Origin: an uncultured Clostridia bacterium
GTDB taxonomy: Bacteria; Bacillota; Clostridia; TANB77; CAG-508
Direction of reading: 5' to 3'
NCBI GenBank assembly: GCA_949448405.1
Contig: CASTFX010000080.1
Coordinates: 1-5,874 of the forward strand
DNA length: 5,874 nucleotides
Shown: in pieces, positions 1 to 5,398 of the stretch
Numbering within the stretch: position 1 is the stretch's first letter
How the letters are laid out: each line of letters begins with the position of its first letter
Notes under the pieces: generated by a model
Seen by the model: only the letters and a program-made list of their open reading frames with translations
Database searches by the model: none
Told to the model about the DNA's origin: nothing
Program-made: the position numbers and the translations under genes

Positions 1-126
1 GACCTTAAGCTATGCACAGATAATGCAGCAATGATAGCGTCAGCAGGATATTATAGATACATAAATGGAAATTTATCAGACTTAACATTAAATGCAATAC
101 CTAATTTAAAAATAGGAGGAAACTAA
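1..126 (+). CDS. tsaD: TsaD, tRNA N6-threonylcarbamoyladenosine transferase (C-terminal 41 residues only)
   Basis: This is the last 41 codons of a gene that begins before the window, ending at TAA 124-126. The motif LCTDNAAMIASAGYY and the following segment ending LTLNAIPNLKIGG match the C-terminus of the TsaD/Kae1/Gcp family; the CTDNAAMIA stretch is its hallmark, and its Asp belongs to the metal site. TsaD transfers the threonylcarbamoyl group from threonylcarbamoyl-AMP to A37 of ANN-decoding tRNAs, working with TsaB and TsaE in the cytoplasm. The visible part has normal reading, four GGA glycine codons and no CGG. The next gene starts two bases after the stop, so the two are probably co-transcribed. 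The identification is firm although only a fragment is present. Confidence 0.93.
   Translation, partial: DLKLCTDNAAMIASAGYYRYINGNLSDLTLNAIPNLKIGGN
115..119 (+). promoter_or_regulatory. Ribosome binding site deciding a TTG start
   Basis: GGAGG lies inside the last codons of tsaD, nine bases before the TTG at 129. It supports TTG 129 as the start of the metallophosphoesterase, since the family N-terminus (MIYAIADLHLS) begins exactly there and no ATG is available in that frame. Confidence 0.75.
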
Positions 127-128
127 TA

Positions 129-830
129 TTGATTTATGCGATAGCAGACCTACATTTGTCTAATGCTTCACCAAAGCCAATGGATATATTTGGTAGTAAT
201 TGGACAAACCATGAAATGAAAATAAAAGAAGACTGGATAGAAAAAGTCAAGGCAGAAGATTTAGTATTAATGCCTCGGCGATTTTTCATGGGCTATGGCA
301 TTAAATGATACATATGAAGATTTTAAATACTTAAATGAGCTACCAGGAAAGAAGATATTATTAAAAGGAAATCATGACTATTGGTGGAATAGTTTAAAAA
401 AGCTAAAAGAATATTTAGAAGCAAACAATTTTGAAAACATTTCATTTCTATATAATAATTCTTATGAGTATGAAGGGAAAATAATAGTAGGTACTAGAGG
501 ATGGAACTTAGGTTCAAAAGAGGAAGAAGATAAAAAAATAATAGATAGAGAACTAATAAGACTAGAATTATCCATACAAGATGGAATAAGAAAATATGGG
601 GAAGGCAAAGAAATAATAGTTTGTATGCACTATCCGCCAACAAATAATATACTTTTGGAGGAGTCAAGTTTTATAAAAATAATGCAAAAATATAATGTGA
701 CAAAGTGTATATATGGGCATTTACATGGAGAGGAAGGATATAGCGAAAGAGTTGAAGGGAACATTCGGGCGGTATAGAGTTAAGACTTGTTAGTGCAGAT
801 TATTTAGATTTTAAATTAATACAAGTTTAA
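129..830 (+). CDS. COG1768-type metallophosphoesterase, read with three C-GGN (+1) glycine sites
   Basis: This is a calcineurin-like metallophosphoesterase of about 232 residues, normal for this family. Its substrate is unknown. Metal-binding motifs appear in order: DLH at 7-9, PGDFSW at 49-54, GNHDYWW at 80-86, MHYPP around His167, and GHLHG with His197 and His199. The C-terminal LVSADYLDFK is also typical. The metal core is spread over two frames. The frame opened at TTG 129 reaches Pro49 and then in-frame CGG; with C-GGC read as Gly50 it continues as GDFSWAMA. Near the end, C-GGG and C-GGT in tandem give Gly213-Gly214 and lead to the family C-terminus and TAA 828-830. Without the shifts translation stops at TGA 306-308 or TAG 775-777. 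A search for ATG alone would start this gene at 295 and lose the first metal motifs. I regard it as one functional gene under non-standard decoding; a frameshifted or mis-sequenced gene is the alternative. Confidence 0.92.
276..279 (+). other. CGGC: +1 recoding site, Gly50 of metallophosphoesterase
   Basis: CGG is in frame after CCT (Pro49). Reading C-GGC as one glycine restores the invariant PGDFSW metal-site motif. Unshifted reading ends at TGA 306-308. Confidence 0.8.
766..773 (+). other. CGGG-CGGT: tandem +1 recoding sites, Gly213-Gly214 of metallophosphoesterase
   Basis: After ATT (Ile212) there is an in-frame CGGG. Once it is read as glycine, the next codon is again an in-frame CGG, in CGGT. 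Reading both as glycine gives NIGGIELRLVSADYLDF, the expected C-terminus. Unshifted reading stops at TAG 775-777. Shifting only once stops at TAG 791-793. Confidence 0.78.
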
Positions 831-837
831 ATTTAAG

Positions 838-962
838 TTCTAACATCAATTAAATAATTTTTCTTGCGTCCCCACTTAAGAAAATGTAATTCACTACGTT
901 CAAACATTTTCTAAAGAGGTCCCCTCAACGTCTATCGAAAAATTATTTAATTGATATTAGAA
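838..962. repeat. 125-bp intergenic inverted-repeat element (MITE-like or structured RNA)
   Basis: This fills nearly the whole 159-base gap between the metallophosphoesterase and rsgA. The outer arms, 838-863 and 937-962, are 26 bases each and complementary at 25 of 26 positions (one C/A mismatch). Inside, 879-887 pairs with 904-912 (AGAAAATGT/ACATTTTCT), and short extra pairing is possible outside that stem. The core holds GTCCCC twice, at 868-873 and 919-924, and is richer in GC than the arms. No ORF or T-run typical of an intrinsic terminator follows the right arm, and no target-site duplication is obvious. It could be a small non-autonomous mobile repeat or a folded RNA or processing element. 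Function is unknown. Confidence 0.7.
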
Positions 963-989
963 TCTCAATACTAAAATATAGGAGCATAT

Positions 990-1856
990 ATGGTAGGTAA
1001 AATAATTAAAATTGTTTCAAATACATATATAGTACAAGCAAATGGAATGTCTTATGAATGTAAAGCGAGAGGGAAGTTAAAGACAGAGGAAATCAAGCCA
1101 GTTGTACGGAGATAATGTGGAATTTGATGAAAATCAGGCAGTGATTAATAAAGTATTAGAAAGGGTCTCTTTTATGAAAAGACCAAAAGTTTCTAATATT
1201 TCTCAGATAATATTTGTTATATCGAGCAAAATGCCAAAACCTAATTTGCTTATGTTAGATAAATGGCTAGCATATGCAGAACTCTCAAAAATAAAACCAA
1301 TAATAGTTATAAATAAAATAGATTTAAGTGAAAAGGAAGCTGAAAGTCTATCTAAAATTTATGAAGAAACAGGATACAAAGTAATACAAACAAGTACATT
1401 AAAAGATGAAGGAATGGAAGAACTAAGAGAAGTATTAAAAGATAATACAAGTGCATTAGCACGGACAGTCAGGCGTTGGAAAGTCAAGTCTAACAAATAA
1501 ATTACTTGGAAGAAATGAAACAAATGAAGGCGAAATAAGTAAAAAGAATAAAAGAGGAAAAAATACAACAACAGAGATTACTCTATATGAAATAGAAAAG
1601 GATACATATCTTCTAGATACTCCAGGATTTCAAGTAATGGATATATATGAGATAGAAAGCAAGGAATTAGAAAACTACTTTATAGAATTTAGAAAATATA
1701 TTAAAAATTGTGAATATGTGCGGTTGTACTCATATAAAGGAAGAAAACTGTGGAATAAAAAAGGCATTAGAAGAAGGTAAAATAAAAGAGACAAGATATT
1801 TAAACTATATAAAAATTTATGAAGATTTAAAAGATAAGGAGGAACACAAATGGTAG
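990..1856 (+). CDS. rsgA: RsgA, ribosome small-subunit-dependent GTPase, read with three C-GGN (+1) glycine sites
   Basis: RsgA is a GTPase that helps mature the 30S subunit. After correction it has 287 residues, the usual length. It has an N-terminal OB-fold segment (about 1-65), then a circularly permuted GTPase domain in the diagnostic order: G4 NKID at 108-111, G5-like TST at 134-136, G1 GQSGVGKSS at 158-166, RGKNTTTE at 188-195, and G3 DTPGF at 209-213. A zinc motif follows with Cys240, Cys245, His247 and Cys253. The start is ATG 990 with AGGAG five bases upstream (980-984). Three in-frame CGGs, at Gly40 (VVGDNV), Gly158 (first residue of G1) and Gly244 (inside the zinc motif), each need C-GGN read as glycine; without them translation stops within 3 to 20 codons. 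The end (Lys-Trp-TAG 1854-1856) overlaps the rpe start by seven bases, implying coupled translation. Confidence 0.95.
1107..1110 (+). other. CGGA: +1 recoding site, Gly40 of RsgA
   Basis: CGG is in frame after GTA. C-GGA read as glycine restores KPVVGDNVEF, a conserved stretch of the RsgA OB domain. Unshifted reading stops almost at once, at TAA 1113-1115. Confidence 0.8.
1462..1465 (+). other. CGGA: +1 recoding site, Gly158 of RsgA (G1 motif)
   Basis: CGG is in frame after GCA. C-GGA read as glycine joins SALA to GQSGVGKSS, the nucleotide-binding P-loop. Unshifted reading stops at TAA 1498-1500, giving a protein without a P-loop. Confidence 0.82.
1721..1724 (+). other. CGGT: +1 recoding site, Gly244 of RsgA (zinc motif)
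   Basis: CGG is in frame after GTG. C-GGT read as glycine gives CEYVGCTHIKEENC, restoring the Cys-Cys-His-Cys zinc ligands. Unshifted reading stops at TAA 1778-1780. Confidence 0.8.
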
Positions 1857-2510
1857 AAATTTCGACTTCGATATTAAATGTAGAAAAAGAAAATGCTACA
1901 AAAGTATTTTATGGATTGGAGGTAGCACATACAGATTATTTCCACATAGATGTTATGGACGGAAAGTTCGTACCCAAAAATACTGTAGAGATTATGAAAG
2001 AATACTCAAATACTATAAAACAGATGTCAAATATACCACTAGATGTACACTTAATGGTAGAAAATGTAAAAGAATTTATAGATGAGTATATCAGTTTAGA
2101 GCCAAATATAATAACATTTCATTTAGAAGCAACAAAAAATAAAGAAGAGGTAATGGAACTAATAAATTATATAAAAGAAAGTGGAAGTAAAGTACGGAAT
2201 ATCAGTAAAACCAAATACAAAGATAGGAGAAATATATGAATATCTTCCATATATACATATGTGTTTAGTAATGACAGTAGAGCCAGGACTTGGAGGCCAA
2301 AAGCTAATACCAGAAACATTAAATAAAGTGAAGACTTTAAAGGAATATATAGATAAAAATAATATTGATATAGATATAGAAGTTGATGGAGGAATAAACG
2401 GAGAAACAATAGAAGACGCTAAAAATGCTGGAGCAAACATATTTGTTGCAGGCTCAGCAATAGTCAATAAAGAAAACTATGGAGAAGCAATAGAAACTTT
2501 AAGAAACTAG
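1850..2510 (+). CDS. rpe: Ribulose-phosphate 3-epimerase, read with one C-GGN (+1) glycine site
   Basis: Rpe interconverts D-ribulose 5-phosphate and D-xylulose 5-phosphate in the pentose phosphate pathway. After correction it is a 219-residue TIM barrel, the normal length. Motifs in order: HIDVMDGKFVP at 32-42 with metal ligands His32 and Asp34 and catalytic Asp34; DVHLMV at 65-70 with His67; GISVKPNT from Gly116; MTVEPGLGGQ at 141-150 (phosphate loop); EVDGGIN with Asp179, the second catalytic acid; and AGSAI around 200-204. ATG 1850 is preceded by AAGGAGG at 1836-1842, seven bases away, and overlaps the end of rsgA, a common clostridial pairing. One in-frame CGG, at 2195, must be read as C-GGA (Gly116), at the start of the strand before the phosphate loop; otherwise translation ends at TGA 2237-2239, losing catalytic Asp179. 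Confidence 0.96.
2195..2198 (+). other. CGGA: +1 recoding site, Gly116 of Rpe
   Basis: CGG is in frame after GTA. C-GGA read as glycine yields SKVGISVKPNT, the family sequence at this barrel strand. Unshifted reading stops at TGA 2237-2239. Confidence 0.82.
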
Positions 2511-2511
2511 G

Positions 2512-2516
2512 AAGGA
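2512..2516 (+). promoter_or_regulatory. Ribosome binding site deciding the TTG start of recD2
   Basis: AAGGA lies directly after the rpe stop and seven bases before TTG 2524. It supports this TTG as the start of RecD2, whose N-terminal OB-like domain begins there. Confidence 0.7.
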
Positions 2517-2523
2517 AAAAACT

Positions 2524-4722
2524 TTGGAATTACAAGGACAAATTGAAACAATTATATATTATAATGAAATAAACTCATACACTATTGCGAGAATGATTAC
2601 AGAAGAAGTGGGAGATATTACAATAGTAGGTTTTTTGCCATTTATCAATATAGGAGATAGCATAACAGTTTATGGAGAATATGTAACACATAAAGACTAC
2701 GGAAAACAATTTAAAGTAGAAACATTCAAAAAAAATATGCCAGAAACTTTAGAAGCACTTGAGAAATACTTAGCAAGTGAAAATGTTAAATGGGTAGGAC
2801 CAAAAACTGCAAAGAAGATAATAAAAGCTTTTGGAGATGATACAGTTTTTGTAATAGAAAATGAGCCAGAAAGACTTGAACAAATAAAGGGAATAACAAA
2901 TGAAAAGGCATTAGAGATTTCAGCAAGTTTTGTAGAAAGCAGAGAGCTTTGGAAAATAGTAAGTTTCCTAGAGGAAATAGGTATAAGCTCAAGTTATGCA
3001 AAAAAAGTATTTGATCTCTATGGAATAAATGCGATAGAAGAAATAAAAGGAGACCCATATAAGCTAATAGACGTAGTAAAAGGAATAAGCTTTAAAACAA
3101 TTGATGAAGCAGCAATGAAAATAGGAGTAAGTACAGATGATGAGCAAAGGATTATCTATGGAATAAAATATGGATTGTTACTTGCTACATATAATGGGCA
3201 TACTTGTGTAATAAAAAATAATCTTCTTGATTTTGTGAGTACTCTACTTCAAATTTCAGAAAGTACAATAAGTGTAGTACTAAAGCAAATGAAAGCAAGA
3301 GGAGTAATTGTAATAGAAGAAAGAGATGAAGAAGAGTGGGTATACCTTACAGAATATTACGAAGCAGAAGTGTTTATTGCAGGAAAACTAATAAGATTAG
3401 ACAATGTAAAAAATAGAAAACATATAACAAACATTGAAGAAAAACTAGAAAAGGTAGAGAACTTAAATAAAATAGAACTTTCAGAAAAGCAAAAAGAAGC
3501 GGTATATACAGTAAACAAGAACAATGTATGTATAATAACAGGAGGACCAGGAACAGGAAAGACAACAATAATAAAGAGCATAATTGAACTATACAAAAGA
3601 GAACTAAAAAAAGTAGTTCTATGTGCACCAACAGGAAGAGCAGCAAAAAAGATGACAGAAACAACAGGGGAAGATGCGAGAACTCTCCACAGATTGCTCC
3701 AAATATCAAAAGTAAATGATGTTAAATATATAAATGAAGAGATAAAGATAGAGCCAATAGATGCGGATGTAATAATAGTAGATGAAACTTCCATGATAGA
3801 CTTAGCACTTATGAAATATTTACTAATGGCAACATATGAAGGAACAAAATTAGTGCTAGTTGGAGATGTAGATCAGTTACCATCAGTTGGACCACGGAAG
3901 TATATTAAAAGATATTATAGCATCAGAGAGAATAAAAGTAATTACACTAGACAAAATCTTTAGACAAGCAGCACGTAGCAAGATAGTACTAAATGCACAT
4001 AGAGTAAATTCAGGAGAATACTTTACAGACGATAAAAATGAAGAATTAAAAAAAGACTTCTTTTTTGTACAAGAAAATAGCCAAGAAAGAATACTAAGTT
4101 TTGTACTTTCTTTATACAAAAATGGACTAAAGAAATTTGAGAACTATGATTACTTTAAGAGTGTACAAATAATCACTCCAAGTAAAAAAGGAGAAACTGG
4201 GACAAGAGCATTAAATAAAAAAATCCAAGAACTAATAAATCCAAAAGACTCAAAAAAATCAGAAAAAGTAATGCGGACAAGTAAGCTTTAGAGAAGGCGA
4301 TACAGTAATGCAAATGAAAAATAACTATGATATAGAATGGGAACAAGGAGAAAATATAGGGACAGGCATTTTCAATGGAGAAATGGGAACTATAACCAAT
4401 ATAAGTACTATATCTGAAACAGTAGAAGTAAATTATGACGGAAAAGTTGTAGAATATTTGTATTCTGATTTAGACCAAATAGAACATTCTTATGCGATTA
4501 CAGTACATAAATCACAAGGAAGTGAATTTGACGTAGTAATACTACCAATAGTAAGAACAGCGCCAATGCTACTAACTCGTAATCTTTTATATACAGCAAT
4601 AACAAGAGCGAAAAAATTACTAATAATAGTTGGAAGTAAAGAAGTAATACAATTCATGATAAAAAATACAGATGCAAAAGTAAGAAATACACGGACTAAG
4701 ACAAAAATTAGCTGACATTTAG
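2524..4722 (+). CDS. recD2: RecD2, ATP-dependent 5'-3' DNA helicase, read with three C-GGN (+1) glycine sites
   Basis: RecD2 is a superfamily 1B helicase of the RecBC-independent RecD type, acting in DNA repair and recombination. After correction it has 731 residues, close to the usual length. It has an N-terminal OB-like region, helix-hairpin-helix segments (for example KWVGPKTAKKI), then motor motifs: Walker A GGPGTGKTT at 340-348, Walker B DETS at 420-423, GDVDQLPSVGPG at 447-458, an SH3-like insert around IFNGEMGTI, HKSQGSEFD from 661, and YTAITRAK near 689-696. The start is TTG 2524. Three in-frame CGGs require C-GGA to be glycine: Gly458 (end of motif III), Gly584 (VMGQVSFREGD) and Gly723 (NTGLRQKL, eight residues before the end). 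Otherwise translation stops at 3961-3963, 4289-4291 or 4713-4715. ComF follows directly, suggesting one transcript. Confidence 0.96.
3895..3898 (+). other. CGGA: +1 recoding site, Gly458 of RecD2
   Basis: CGG is in frame after CCA. C-GGA read as glycine restores LPSVGPGSILKDI in helicase motif III. Unshifted reading runs 22 codons off-family and stops at TAG 3961-3963. Confidence 0.82.
4274..4277 (+). other. CGGA: +1 recoding site, Gly584 of RecD2
   Basis: CGG is in frame after ATG. C-GGA read as glycine joins EKVM to GQVSFREGDTVMQMKNNYD, the expected RecD2 sequence. Unshifted reading stops at TAG 4289-4291. Confidence 0.8.
4692..4695 (+). other. CGGA: +1 recoding site, Gly723 of RecD2
   Basis: CGG is in frame after ACA. 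C-GGA read as glycine gives RNTGLRQKLADI and TAG 4720-4722, matching the usual family ending. Unshifted reading gives seven unrelated residues after Thr722 and ends at TGA 4713-4715. Confidence 0.72.
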
Positions 4723-4729
4723 AAGGGAG
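4723..4729 (+). promoter_or_regulatory. Ribosome binding site of comF
   Basis: AAGGGAG begins immediately after the recD2 stop. The homologous part of ComF starts within about 15 bases of it, but no ATG, GTG, TTG or CTG lies in any frame between this site and codon 4741. The start codon is therefore non-canonical or altered. Confidence 0.6.
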
Positions 4730-4740
4730 AGAAAACCAAG

Positions 4741-5379
4741 ATACTAGATTTTATTTTAGATATCATTTATCCAAATGTATGTGGATTTTGTGGAGAAATA
4801 AATCAAGAATCATTATGTGATGAATGTGACAAAAAGATAAGCCCAAACTTAAAATATAAAGAGATTAATCTAAATTGTAGAAATTTTAATAAGCAGATAT
4901 ATATATCAAACTATCATGGAGATTTTAGAGAACAAATATTAAAATATAAATTTTCTGATAAATCATATATGTATAAGACTTTTGCAAAATTAATATTAAA
5001 AAATGAAAAAATATGTAGAATTATAAAATCTTATGATATAATATGTTCAGTTCCAATACACAGAAAAAGAAAAAACGATAGAGGATATAACCAAAGTGAA
5101 CTAATTGCAAAAGAAGTAGCAAAAAATATAAAAGAAATTAAATATGTTAAATTATTAAAAAAGATAGTAAACAATAAAAGACAAAGTATGTTAAAAAGAG
5201 AAGAAAGAAAACAAAATGTCAAAAACGTATATGAAATACAAAATAAACAAATAATAGAAGATAAGAAAATTATTCTCTTTGACGATATATATACAACAGG
5301 AAATACAGTAGATGAATGTTCAAAAATCTTAAAAGAGAATAAAGCAAAAGAGATTTTAGTATTAACACTAGCTAGATAA
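4741..5379 (+). CDS. comF: ComF-family phosphoribosyltransferase-like protein (start codon uncertain)
   Basis: This is a ComF/GntX-type protein, linked in other bacteria to uptake of transforming DNA and to DNA repair. Read from ATA 4741 it has 212 residues. An N-terminal zinc ribbon CGFC...CDEC uses Cys14, Cys17, Cys26 and Cys29. The mid-region VPIHRKRKNDRGYNQSE is typical. The PRPP-binding loop IILFDDIYTTGNT has Asp181-Asp182. ATG 4969 would remove the zinc ribbon and is not the start. The frame is closed upstream by the recD2 stop at 4720-4722, so the start must lie within 4723-4780, where no ATG, GTG or TTG is in frame. ATA 4741 is the best-placed near-cognate codon, 11 bases after GGGAG; an altered start at ACC 4735 is the alternative. 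This is the only gene seen from start to stop with no in-frame CGG, and it needs no shift. Confidence 0.9.
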   Translation: MLDFILDIIYPNVCGFCGEINQESLCDECDKKISPNLKYKEINLNCRNFNKQIYISNYHGDFREQILKYKFSDKSYMYKTFAKLILKNEKICRIIKSYDIICSVPIHRKRKNDRGYNQSELIAKEVAKNIKEIKYVKLLKKIVNNKRQSMLKREERKQNVKNVYEIQNKQIIEDKKIILFDDIYTTGNTVDECSKILKENKAKEILVLTLAR

Positions 5380-5388
5380 CAAATGAAT

Positions 5389-5393
5389 GGAGG
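5389..5393 (+). promoter_or_regulatory. Ribosome binding site deciding the ATG 5399 start
   Basis: GGAGG sits five bases before ATG 5399. The in-frame ATG at 5387 overlaps this site and has no binding site of its own, so 5399 is preferred. Confidence 0.75.
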
Positions 5394-5398
5394 AACAA

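Noticed and set aside
295..777. ATG 295 as the metallophosphoesterase start
   Set aside because: It lies just after the first recoding site and would drop the DLH and GD metal motifs. TTG 129 has a ribosome binding site and the family N-terminus.
838..962. Intrinsic terminator
   Set aside because: The stem is AT-rich with a large core and no T-run follows it, so ordinary rho-independent termination is unlikely in the + direction.
951..977. Promoter before rsgA (TTGATA 951-956 and TAAAAT 972-977)
   Set aside because: The spacing is only 15, the -35 lies inside the repeat arm, and the transcript start would fall at or in the ribosome binding site; not convincing.
1102..4715. Separate short genes starting at 1102, 2181, 3887 and 4308
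   Set aside because: They are the post-shift pieces of rsgA, rpe and recD2. They lack their own ribosome binding sites and continue family sequence from the preceding frame.
1359..5222. Reverse-strand open frames (for example 2786-3058, 3357-3794, 3374-3709)
   Set aside because: They lie opposite well-identified genes, are rich in Leu/Phe/Ser as expected of antisense of AT-rich coding DNA, and show no family motif.
5387..5389. ATG 5387 as start of the NTPase
   Set aside because: It overlaps the GGAGG that serves ATG 5399 and has no ribosome binding site of its own.
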